Position numbers and translations under genes: made by a program
Part shown: positions 49,601-60,267 of the stretch, piece by piece
Layout of the letters: each line of letters opens with the position of its first letter
How positions within the stretch are numbered: the stretch's first letter is position 1
From: Bugula neritina
Taxonomy: Eukaryota > Bryozoa > Gymnolaemata > Cheilostomatida > Bugulidae
Reading direction: 5' to 3'
DNA length: 64,000 nt
Assembly (NCBI GenBank): GCA_964035545.1
Contig: OZ037766.1
Coordinates: 17,492,222-17,556,221 of the forward strand
Notes under the pieces: generated by a model
The model's input: only the letters and a program-made list of their open reading frames with translations
Told to the model about the DNA's origin: nothing
Databases searched by the model: none

Positions 49601-52600
49601 AGACCATTACTAATCGTTGAGCCTGACAAAAAATATTATCAAGAAACTTTGAGTTCAGGAGTCTATATTTGAGAAAAGATATTTATGTGCCACAGTTACA
49701 TGTATACACAGCAAGCAAACTATTATGAACTGCTGGCTATAAAGTTTTGATTGTAGTTATCAACCAACTTCATCTATGTTTGATTTGCGATAAGCTATTT
49801 GACATGACAATTCAAAAATTACAATTTGAAAACACCTTTTTGGAAAACGAAAAAATCACTAACAAACAACTCGAAAAATAGACAATTAAAAAATGGATAG
49901 TTGAAAAATAGACGTTTGTGAAATGATACATTTGGAAAAGGAAGAATATTCAACATAGCCTGGTCCGGAGGGGCGTACAGCATCTGGTCGGGTCCACAAT
50001 AGCTTCCAAAAATATATATAAAGGCCGAATCAATTGGGCTATTATGGAAGTAGAATTAGTTACCAAATCGTTCACAATTAAATTTGCCCACATTTACAAT
50101 AAGCTATTTTGAACCCGGCTAGATACTGAACGTTCTCTCCAGATTAGGCAATGTTGGATATTCTTCATCTTCCAAACGTCCATTTTCCAGTTGTCTATTT
50201 TCTAATTGTCTATTTTCGAGTTGTTTATTGGTGATTTGTCTGCTTGCCAGATAAGTGTCATTTTTGAAATGTCACGGAATTCGTAAATATGTACCGGCGC
50301 TGCAGCCCCTACACGAATCCAATTTTTATTTTGTGTTTATTTTATAAAATAGTACAACATAATGATAATTTTTTATTAAACTAGTCTAGGCTGCAGAAAA
50401 ACATAATGAGCTCACTTGACCACAAAAGCTGAAAGTATAAAAAAATAAATAAATTCAAGCATTATATAATTGTAATCAGTATTTAGCCACTCAGACTTCA
50501 ACTCAAAGCATGGTACGGCTGCACATGACTCATGTGCGATGTTTTCAACTTCATAGATCTAATAACATCATAGGTTTTGATGACTAGATTTATACTAAGA
50601 AATTTTGACGATTTTGGTCAACTTACCGGAGCAGATCTACCCGAGGTGTGATCAGAGAAAACTGTAAGCTGGTCACCAGTTGCCTGAGCTCCCAACATGG
50701 CTGATTTGTGGCCTGTGGAACCAAATGGAGATGAGCTGGTTGGGTCTTTTGCTAGTGCTTCTGTGACATAGTGCTGAGCGCAACTTACCAAAGCTTCAAA
50801 GAACTCCAGAAAACTCATCTAGATAATAAAATTAGTCGTTACAGCACTGCTTTCTGCTTTGATGGATATTATAAATATATTTTTATTAAATTTCAAATTC
50901 AATTGTAAATTTACAAAATATTTTCATTTCAGTCAAACAATTAAGCACCACAAGCCTGTTGTTTCATTATTATTATTATTATTATAAGCTCTAAACACTT
51001 AAAATTTTAAAATATCCAGTTGCTGGGGAAAATAACCTTGTGGTTTGTAAGAAGTTAAGTTCTATAAACATCTCACTAAAAACAATAGTAATAATGAATA
51101 TCAAAGTTTAGATGGAATATTTGGGATATTTCTCATATCTCTTGTTTAATTCAAACAACCAGCACAAGCTCTTTTTGAAATTTAGTAAAACTTTTGCTTT
51201 GAATCGCAAAATTTAAACAACATTCACAAACAAAACTAGCAAAGCCAAAACGTTTTGATATTTGGGTGCAATAAACTATTGAAGATCTAGTAATTTTTAG
51301 AATACCTCTAATTCCAAATTATATCCATCTTGTTCATCAGTTGCATTAGGATTATCAGAAGTGAGAATTTCTACGACATGTTTGGCGGTGAGGTCATTGT
51401 TGATAAGCTTTAGATCTTTCATGAGAAATAAGAAATCCCGCATTTTCATAGATAACCACAGAGAGTTTTGCTGAAAAAATCCAACTATACTAAAAACTAT
51501 GCCTGTGACAAATTGTATCTAACAAAGAATAGTAATAATTGGTGAAATGAGCTACAGAGTGAGACCCAAACAGATTGTGTGCCTGCAAAGACTGATGTTA
51601 AGATGTCATATATTATTACTCCAAAACCTGCCATAGAGCTACTTTAAATTTTCCATTCATAAAAATATATAAAGAAAAAAATCTTAATAAAATTGGTGTG
51701 CAATAAAATCTGTTTTTAGGTAGCTTATATAAAAAAATATAACATCCCTTAAAAGAGAAGAGCAGTTAATTACTAAACACAATAAATGGCATTTTAGTAA
51801 ATTTTGATGTAAAATTCAAAAGGGGTTTCATCGAAGAAATTTTTGAAAGAAGGAATTGTAAAGATTGAAAAAATAATAAACCTCAACTTTAAAGTGTCTT
51901 TCCAATTTGTTACAATAAAACTGCCAGCGTTGATTTTTGTTGTACGGAGAATATTATGACGTTTATAATAATTTACCAACACTGTGCCGTTAAGGCTAGT
52001 GAATAAAAACTAACTGTGATCACAATATCAGTGACTTACTTTGACTGATTTGCATGCAGACTTGTAAACGAGGTAAGCCTCGTCTACGTACTCCAAGGCA
52101 GTGATTGCCCGTCGAGTCTCATAGAAAAATTGGCCCTTGACATTGCAAGCATTCTTTAGCAGCAAATTGGTGATGAGCTGATTCACACACTCCGGGAATA
52201 AGACAGAACCATCGAGCCTAGATGATATTGTAAACTAATAGACTTCACACTAAAGATTTATAAAAAAAAGAAAATTTCCCAAAAAAGTTTGTTGAAATAA
52301 ATGTAGATTGCATAATGTATAGGTGATAGTTACTTCTATTATATAGAGTGTTTAAGATCTGAAACAATCTTTCAACAGCAGCAGAATTAGAGTTATAGGC
52401 TCAACTTGCTGATAAAATAAGAAAAAGTATCATCAAAACACCTTTCATTATATGTTACAGAAACAAGGAGAACTTGAAACAAAGATTGTAGTCGCATTAT
52501 ACAGACTAGTGGGTCACTACAATAGGACCAACACTCACATGAAGTCTTGGTGGAACAGGTGAATGGACAGAGTAATTATATGATTCACAAACTGCCTAAA

Positions 52601-55600
52601 CAGTATTTTATCATGAGGATTCTGTGGCTCATTGGTCTCGTACTCTACAACATGTATATAAAATACATAGAAACAAGAGTGGAGTTTACCATTTCTTCAG
52701 CACTACACAAAACTAATTTTTTTGTAAACTCAAAAAATCAGAGAATTGAGAAACTGGGGCAAAAAAATTTGAGCATGACCAGTCTAATAAAAAGCAGTGG
52801 GTACTATCAAACATGAGATATTACTGTGGTATATTTGTAGAAATACACGAAATAAAACTCACTGAATACCAAAGACTACAACATCACCACAGTTTCAATT
52901 CAAATTCCTATTTCTGATCAGCTTAACAAAAATTGAACTGGCTTTTATTTCTTGTTATGAGGCATTCAACACCTTCCTACCTAAAATTCTATCCATGTCT
53001 ATGAGAGTAAGGTGCTTGTAGTGCAGCTGACAGTCTCTCATCATTCTCCAGAATTGCATATGGCTGAGGATGAAAGTATTGTCTGATGATTCATAGTAGC
53101 CAAGGCAGCTGTAGTAGTCGTATATCTGCCAGCAATGTATAAGCAATCATGAATGCACACGCTGCACTAGATAGTCAAATTGCCAATTATTATTTCACAT
53201 AGCATATATGTAATAATTACACTTTAGATTAAAACTGAGCAATAGCAAGTCAAGTCAAGCAATATTAGCACACGCACACACACATATATGCTCAAGGCAA
53301 TGAACTAAACATGGCTAATTAACCTGATGACTGCATCAATGTTTGAAAGATGTTTTACTTTATGCAAAATATACAGAGCCTGATAAACTGAAATAATCTA
53401 TTTAACTATTACCTTCTTCAAGGCAGATATGTGACGTTTGATGACATTGGCCACTTGTTTAGAGTCATCCTGTTCACAAACAATGTCTGGGGTTTTAATT
53501 AAAGATTGCAAGTTGATCTGGAAACTTGGGCCAAGAGTGTTAAGAGAGGCATTGCTATGTATAGACATGTTCTCTATAATTAGAAAAGTTATTATACATT
53601 TTAATGCAAGTTAGATGACAGATAAATGATAAATTATTCTCACTACAGTCATGTAACAAAGAAGTTTAAATCTATATAACAAAAAACTTATTGCTTTTCA
53701 CTAGAAATATCAAACTTTTTCAATTGTTTTACTAAAAAGCATTAACATCAACATAAAAATAAATAAACAAGTGAGTAATCTAAAGCAGAGCTAGCATATA
53801 CTATGCTTACCCATGGGCAGAGGAGTGCAGGTTCTAAGTCCTGTAATGTCAGGTGTGCTGGTGCCATCCATACCAAAGTTGGGGTATTCCTTAATATGAT
53901 CCGAATCAAACTGACCTTCATAGTATCTCCCATTCTTGAATGTAAATCGGCCCTTTGATAGCAAAGTAAAAAAATCATACAGGTTATTTGAAACTCATTA
54001 CGTTGGCCATTCCTGTAAAGTGTAGCTAAGGCTTATTAGCAGGCTAAGTACTTGTTTTCTATCGTGGCAATTTAGCAGTTGTGACTCAATGCTCTTCCTA
54101 ACAACACTAAATCACCGGCTTTCCATGAATCGACTGAAAAACATCAAAGATCGATATCAGTCGATCTGAGCTGGTTGGTCTGTGGAGATTGAACTCAGAT
54201 CGATCTCATGTCAATAAGACCATGGAAAGATGCCAGATCGATCTGAGAAGTAGAAAAGAACTGCTTAGGTAAAATGTTGTCTGCTAATAAAAATAATAAC
54301 TTATTGTTAATTACTAAGCAAAGTACTGAATAGTTACTATAGCCACCTTTTCAGATGTCAAAACTTTGACTTTCATCAGAATGATTAAGAAAACTCAATT
54401 ATATTAAATTATAGACGGTAGGAGGTACAAAAAATGAGAGCATTTAAATTGAATTTAAATTGAATTTAAATGACTAGTAAAACTTAGTTTCATTAGTTAT
54501 TAGTTGCGTAATTCGAAGCCTAGCTATCCTGTAAGTTTATGAATAATCTGCAAGACAGCTATTAATTTTATATAAGCTGTCATGCTAAAAAAATAAAATT
54601 AATAATTATAAATTGGTCAAATTACTTCACGCTAAAAGCTTTGCTGCGTAAAGTTTATAGCTGGTGTTAAATTTTAGACTATGGAAATCTTATTTTCCAA
54701 CAGCAGTAGCTTCAATCACTCAAATGGGTGAAAACATTATACTATTAAAGTACTCTTCACTTAAAAGGAGGCAACTGCGTAAGATCGATCTGACACTTTC
54801 ATGGAAAAATGATCGATCTAAGCACATTCCTAAGATAGATCCATGGAAAACTGGTGAATGGCCTTTTATGGAAATTAAACAGCTGTCATTGTGCTTACTG
54901 AGTCAGTACTCTAACCACTACACTATGGCTTCTCCATGAGGAAAATGACTTAAACATTGTTAAAACAAAAAAGTGAATAGAAACCTGCAATAAACTGCAA
55001 CAAATAAATAACACAAGTACCGTATAGTTCAACAAATTTTAACAATAAAAATATTTTTTTTGCAAAACAATTCTTGTGGTAAATATAATCAAAGGAATGT
55101 TGAAAAAAATGAAAATTGGTAATACTTATTGGAAACATCACGATTATGACCAAACCACTAAACAAATAGTAACACAATCAAAAGCATAATTACATTCTTA
55201 CTTTGCCATGTTTCATATTGTTGTACCAATAGCCTTCATACTTGGCCCCATTCGCATAATAGAATGTACCGTAGCCATGCCGTATTCCCTTTACTAATTC
55301 TCCATTGTATGTGTTTCTGAGGGTATACTGTGACCCAGGAACTCTCTGCACATACCAGACGTGCTGGCCAAGCCCATGTTGTAAGCCATCTTCCCACTGT
55401 CCTATATACATTTGGTTAGTATCCACCCACTTCATCGTACCATCCCCTACAATAAATTTACAAAAAGGGCTGGAAAAATCAATTTATTATCTGAAATGCA
55501 AAAGAAATTGTCCTATTACCATAATTAATGACGATTGTGAGCAATATACTGCATGCAAAAATATTTAATTTAAGTTTGGTGAAAATAAATTTCAATATTA

Positions 55601-56893
55601 TTATTATATTTTATAGCACATTGTCATGTAGGTTAACTAACCATGCCTGACATTGTTGAACCACATGCCCTTGTACACATTTCCAGAAGGATACTGCCGG
55701 GTCCCATGTCCATGGCGCACATTCTGTACCCACTCACCATCATAGTATGAGCTCCCATCTGCGGTGTAACTTATAAAACCCTGTGTACCACAATGAGGTA
55801 TAATGAAGAGTTACGAACAACAACATAACCTAAGGCTGGGAATATATTTCTATAAGTTTAAAGCCGCCAGACTAATTCAAAGTTTGAAATGGACAAAAAA
55901 ATTGTAAGAAGCCATCTAAACAAACTAGTCAATTAGAACAATAGATGGCCAAAACGAAGTATAACTTCTTTACTCCTAAGATGCATGATTGATCAACAAA
56001 TCAAATACTTTGCCATGTCTGTTTCCTTTAACCCATTCACCAGTGTAGCTCACAGAACCAGATTTGTCAGTAAAAGTGCCAATGCCATGTCGTAGTCCAT
56101 TCACCACATCACCCTCATAACAACTACAATACAACAAATCTGTATCTATTTTTAGCATGCACTAGCAGATGAGCTAGCGCTGTTATATTAGTCCATACAT
56201 AACTTTAGATTACTTTAAGCCTCAACAGTCTCATTCATATTTTCCCTATTGATCCAAGCAACTAAATAATAGATGCATACATGTGCTTGTGCATGTGTTT
56301 TAATTTATTGTGAATGTCTACCAGGCAATTCAATTTTCATCATAAAACAAACACAACATTTGAAATATTTGTGTAAACATATTATACACATCTTTAGTTT
56401 GAAAACAATTTTTTATTTCAAATATTTTATAAAGCAGTAGCTATTCCACGGTTTGAAACCAGTTAAGATGCCTCTATAATCATATTTTATAAAAATTTTA
56501 TAAAAATTTTATGTGGTTATACAGCAAAGTTGTCAGTAAATGTTCATCAAAATACCTTTTGTCTGGCCATGTATATGTGCCTTTACCAGTCACACAATTG
56601 TTTAAAAACTCCCCTTCATATTGCAAACCATTTGCCCAAATAAATTTGCCATGCCCATGCATCATTCCTTCAACAAACTCTCCCTGAAAGAATAATAAAC
56701 AACTCGTATGCTTTTGCTTTGCCTCAACTAGCAAAAACAAGTATTTTCAGCTCCTGATAGCCAAAGACATGCTCAAAAATAACATAAATGTATAACTTTA
56801 AATAATACATATCTTACATCATAATAATTTCCACCAAAAAACGAGCATTTACCAGGACCATCATACATTCCTCTTTTGAATTCGCCTTCATAG
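46626..56893 (-). CDS. RSPH10B: Radial spoke head 10 homolog B-like MORN protein, first exon(s) missing
   Basis: Fifteen exons (minus): 56893-56818, 56683-56556, 56123-56009, 55780-55642, 55446-55202, 53952-53811, 53573-53413, 53125-52981, 52644-52539, 52217-52040, 51470-51306, 50818-50627, 49152-49011, 47872-47684 and 46933-46626. All phases agree, 809 residues. The first half is about nine MORN repeats (YEGEFKRGMYDGPGK, YEGDVVNGLRHGIGTF, YTGEWVKGNRHGKG, YDGEWVQNVRHGHGT, YEGYWYNNMKHGKG). After it come the helical blocks of this family: FWRMMRDCQLHYKHLTLIDMDRIL, NPHDKILFRQFVNHII and MKMRDFLFLMKDLKLIN, then FLEFFEAL. The C-terminal third is low-complexity before a final helical exon. Human RSPH10B ends in a long Glu/Ala-rich coiled coil that is not seen here. 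Family role: radial-spoke component of motile cilia. Sequence before the first MORN exon, including the start codon, was not found between 56894 and the gypsy LTR. Confidence 0.92.
49800..50275. mobile_element. MITE with about 150-bp imperfect inverted arms
   Basis: The left arm (49800 to about 49975) and the inverse of 50130-50275 share AATCAC-AA-AAACAACTCG, then alternating GAAAAATAGACAA-type units, then GAAGAATATTCAACAT-type sequence. Tandem ATAGACAATT-like words within each arm suggest expansion. It lies in the RSPH10B-like intron 49153-50626. Confidence 0.7.
54030..54937 (-). mobile_element. tRNA-derived SINE copy, head and body separated by inserted sequence
   Basis: On the minus strand, 54937 to about 54890 reads like the 5' half of a tRNA (CCATAGTGTAGTGGTTAGAG is an A-box/D-arm, then an anticodon-arm-like CTGACTCAGTAAG). 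A B-box-like GTTCAATCT follows only about 700 bp later (54184-54197), and then a body resembling the SINE at 57601-57690: GTTAGGAAGAGCAT, AACTGCT, CTTAGCCTGCT (54117-54030). The intervening sequence carries several CCATGG and GATCGATCT motifs. It lies in the RSPH10B-like intron 53953-55201. Confidence 0.55.
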
Positions 56894-57108
56894 CTAAAAT
56901 AGATAAAATTTTACCATTTGTTATTGTCGATATTATACACGAGCAATTAAATTGGTAATGCTAGCACAACTTTTTATAGTTGAGTTGAGTAAGCATACAA
57001 TTATAATAAATAATGCTAATATAATGTAGGCTAAGCTTGCTTAAATTAAAAAGAGAACCTTTTATAAATCTTTTTGGGGTGCCCTTGTCTTATATGAGGT
57101 AACAGCTG
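56894..57108. other. AT-rich spacer or intron upstream of the first MORN exon
   Basis: No start-codon exon for the RSPH10B-like gene is recognised here. Confidence 0.4.
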
Positions 57109-57700
57109 TCGTCTGGGGGTTAGAACATTTGCTTAGTGGGCCATTTTACTTAATTTAGTACCAACTGGATATCTTCAGTTTTTAGCTTTTTTTCACAATT
57201 CAACTGCTAATGAACATGGGTTTTTTGGCCAAAACTAGTAAAACACCAATAAATACACCTAAACAATCAAAGTTCTCTTAAATTTTGCTTCATTTCTCGT
57301 GTTTTTTCCTAATTACTCAGTTACTTTTGGTTGTGGACCGTTGCGGTTTCTTCGTAACCGTCTGCACTCCTAATAAGCTAAATATATAAGAAAAAACAAG
57401 GGAAATCAAGTAAAATTAAGAAAAGCCTCAATGGTTTCCGTGTGTTTATTGATGCTTTATTAGTTTTAGGCAAAAAACCATGTTCATTACCAGCTAAATT
57501 GTGAAAAATAGCTAAAAAATGGAGATTTCAGTGGATACTAAATTAAGTAAAATGACCCTATTAAACACGAAGTCTTGGGTTTGAACCCTGACAAAAGCCA
57601 TTGGTGATGTTAGAAAGAGCATCTAATCATAATTGCTCCAGTGCTACATCTGAAAAAGTCCTTAGCCTGATCTAACAAAAACCCTTTTCATCAGGGGTTT
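57109..57700 (+). mobile_element. tRNA-derived SINE interrupted by a palindromic insertion
   Basis: The A-box/D-arm-like GTCGTCTGGGGGTTAGAAC (57109-57127) and the B-box/T-arm-like GGTTTGAACC (57578-57587) are separated by 57139-57562 instead of the normal few dozen bases. The B-box is followed by the body (57601-57690) shared with the copy at 54030-54117: GTTAGAAAGAGCAT, AATTGCT, CTTAGCCTGAT. The GTTAG-AAG-GCAT block resembles a conserved internal block of SINEs from many marine invertebrates. Confidence 0.6.
57139..57562. mobile_element. Near-complete palindrome (foldback), about 424 bp
   Basis: The left arm (57139 to about 57353) is matched by the inverse of the right arm (about 57355-57562) at roughly 80% by eye. 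Shared blocks are CATTTTACTTAATTTAGTA, CTAATGAACATGG and AAAACTA-TAAA-CA-CAATAAA. It closes on a centre near GCGGTTTCTTCGTAACCG. There is no coding capacity. Confidence 0.75.
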
Positions 57701-57881
57701 CTCACAGGGATGGCGACATAGACTTGTTGAGCTTTTGCGGTGAGTCTTGTGTTATATAACAATTGGAAATTTATTGCTCAGCATTTATTCCCTTGTTAAC
57801 AGAGAACACGCTATTGTGGTATTTTTGTGGGTTGAATGCAATTAGTGCCTGAACATGCTCTTTGTTAGAGAGAACAAGATG

Positions 57882-58426
57882 TGTTGTATAATTGAAGCAA
57901 TCTTTATTGAGTAGAATGATATAATATTTTAGGTCCTCTGCCAGTGAGCTCCAGTAGTAGACTGAACTACACTAGAACTCGCTGGCTTTTACATACAGCA
58001 AGAGATAGGGTTTTTCCTTTGTTGCCAAGATCGGAGGTCCGAAACGCCGACCTTCGGCATTTCGGAAGTCCGAAACGCCGAATTTCGGTGCTTCGGCATT
58101 TCGACAGTCCGAAACACCGACCTTCGGCATTTCGGGGCTTCGGCAGCCCAAAATGCCGACTATCGGTATTTCGGAAAGCCGAAATGCCGATCTCAGGCAA
58201 CAACAGGAAACAAGCATATGCAAAAATCTACCACACACACTCCTCCATCGGAAAGCACACTTTCCGATAAAAGGGAATGCGACACAAATAACAAAAAAAA
58301 TGAAGTAACGAAGGGAACAACACAAGAAGTTCTGCACAAGAAATGGTATGACAGGTATAAAAAAAAATTAACAGAATGCGACATATAAACACCAATATCA
58401 TGCAAAATAATAAAAACAAAAGAACA
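57882..58426 (-). mobile_element. Long terminal repeat (3' LTR) of the gypsy element
   Basis: On the minus strand it opens TGTTCTTTTG directly after a polypurine tract and ends TTATACAACA, that is TGTT…AACA inverted ends. It contains an AATAAA (minus) at 57903-57908 near its end, as expected for the R/U5 side. The partner LTR lies outside the window, so length (about 545 bp) and ends are inferred. Confidence 0.7.
58031..58192. repeat. GC-rich hairpin array inside the LTR
   Basis: Alternating CCGAAACGCCGA-type and TTCGGCATTTCGG-type words, about five inverted pairs in 160 bases, able to form consecutive stem-loops in DNA or LTR RNA. Very CpG-rich compared with the surroundings. Confidence 0.85.
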
Positions 58427-58427
58427 T

Positions 58428-58440
58428 GCTCCCTCCACCA
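58428..58440 (-). promoter_or_regulatory. Polypurine tract (plus-strand DNA primer)
   Basis: GGTGGAGGGAGCA on the minus strand, immediately upstream of the LTR start. Used in LTR retrotransposon replication to prime second-strand synthesis. Confidence 0.65.
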
Positions 58441-58459
58441 GTGTCAACATAAAGCAGTC

Positions 58460-59422
58460 TTATTGCTGGTCTGTGTCGCGTGCCCGCTCTAGGGGGCTTA
58501 CGCGCCGTCTTAGCTCCCCCAACTCCTCCTCATATCGCCTCAGGCGCCGGCGCAGGGACCGGACCTCCTCTTCCAGCTGTATAGATGCAGCGCGGGTGTG
58601 GCTGGCGGCGCCATGTTGGGGTCGTTTTCCTTCGCCCGTCGCCAAGGGTCGCCGACTCAGGTTCGGAGACCCGGACCTGCCGCCTTCGACCCGTGCCAGC
58701 ATGACGCGAAGTGGCTGGGTGGCCGCTGGTTGAGGTGTTGTGACGAGTTTCTCTTCTACCTCCCGGATTGGGCGGCATACGGGAAATTCTTGGGCGAGGG
58801 TAGCCCGTTTGGGGGGTCCGCTACGTGGGGCAGCACCAGGTCCCAGAATTTGGGGTAGCTGGCCTGGTCCACCGCAAACGTGTAGCCCGTGTGGCAGCGT
58901 GAGATGCGCTGATGTCTCAGCACGTAATCGCGCTGACAAGAAAACTCGCCGTACGGGCAAAACACGTTAATGTAGTGCTGCGGGGCGTGAAACCGCAGCT
59001 GCCGTGTGGAGGAAAACTTCCTCCAACACTGCTGGCAGATGCGGTTGCCCGGCTTGCCGCACGTCTGGCCAATTTTCAGGTTGGTCTCCCGGGAAACCAA
59101 TACTGGCGGGCGACCAAGGCCCGAGGCAAAGCCAGTAATTGGGAACTATCTTCCTTCTCTGCAGGCTCCCATCGAGCAGTATGCCCTGCTCCTCCCCGGC
59201 TGAGAGTTGAAGCTTAGCCGGGTTGGACCCAGGGCCACTGGTGCTAGTGGGAGGCACCCCTGTTAGTGGAGTGGTGGTGCTGGCTGCTGGGGGCCGGAAC
59301 AGGGGCCGGTGGAGGGGGGAGTTGGTATAACTCGACCCGACCTCCTCTACATCCAGACAATTCCCTACAACAGATAGGAGAGGCTGTGACAAGCCGATTT
59401 CTCTATCGACGAATTTCGGCAT
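58460..59422 (-). pseudogene. Extra 3' ORF of the gypsy element: Cys/His motif and coiled coil
   Basis: Minus-strand pieces 59422-58967, 59100-58756 and 58960-58460 in three frames form one decayed reading frame downstream of integrase, where env would sit in env-bearing elements. It has a Pro/Thr-rich start, then a Cys/His-rich segment (CQQCWRKFSSTRQLRFHAP, later FCPYGEFSCQRDYVLRHQR), then a C-terminal charged coiled coil (LEEEVRSLRRRLRRYEEEL) to the stop at 58460. There is no signal peptide or membrane anchor, so it is not an envelope. The Cys/His pattern looks like a C2H2-type pair and is known to me only from invertebrate gypsy-associated ORFs; function unknown. Confidence 0.7.
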
Positions 59423-60267
59423 AGACTTATACGGAGCTAAACTATAAACTGGGGGCCGAGATGAGTCAGAGAGTGTGACCGAGCCTACGTCTTAGTCCAA
59501 CAAGAAGTCGTGGACAGGGTCACCTTCCAGATCCATCTTGGTCCCGGGTTCTAATAAGTCAGATTCCAAAGAATCTAACAAACTCCAATCAACATTAGCT
59601 CAGTTGGACTCCGTTTGTGAAGGTTCCAACCTTAAAGGAATACCTGTAGTAACGTTAGTAGCTTCAATGAGTGTAGCATCCATGTCCAAGTTGGAGTTTG
59701 GTTGTGATTTGAAATTAGAATTCAAATTTTGTTCGTCAATTTTAAAATTGAGTGCTGCTCGCGCGGTGGCTGTAGTAACAATAGCCGAGCCTCGTGGTTC
59801 AGAATGTTTACCTGCAACGGCGATGGCCACGTTATCCGTGGAAATTCCCACTAGATTTTGAAATGATAACTCAGGCGATCGCGCGCCCCCGAAATTCGGT
59901 CTGAGTTTTCTTTCTCTTGGTGGAATTCTCCAGAGTATTGGAGGAAGTTGCCAACCAAGGCAGGGTAGTCTGTCGAGTTAGGGGAACTAGGATCACGAGG
60001 GGATAACTCCAGGCATCCTACTGCATAATCTGCCAGGTACCTAGGAGGTCTTTTGTCCCTCTGGCTCCTTTCAAGCCGTAGGGGTTCTGTCAGGGCTTGC
60101 GATTCTTCGACTACTGCGGCGGGGGGGAGAGGGGGGTCCTGTCATCACTGGCGCTATGGGCGAGGACGTCTTCCTCCGATTGGGGTGGTACCCTCGGGGC
60201 CTGTGATTGTTGTAATTGTCACCCCTGTCTTTGTTGCTGTTTTAGTTGTTCCAGTAGGGCGGCCTGT
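59423..60267 (-). mobile_element. Spacer between integrase and the extra ORF
   Basis: GC content falls toward 59550-59870, where Asn/Ser-rich frames give no recognised domain; no start is assignable. It is part of the same element. Confidence 0.4.

Noticed and set aside
52547-52816. Plus-strand frame of 89 codons
   Set aside because: Antisense to RSPH10B-like exon 52644-52539, whose minus-strand reading fits both neighbouring phases.
54891-54937. Functional tRNA gene
   Set aside because: Only the acceptor/D-arm and an anticodon-arm-like part are present; no T-arm follows at the right distance, so it is a SINE head.
57967-58337. Repetitive FGLPKCRNAEG-type frames in the LTR
   Set aside because: They come from the hairpin array; the LTR is not expected to encode protein here and frames exist on both strands.
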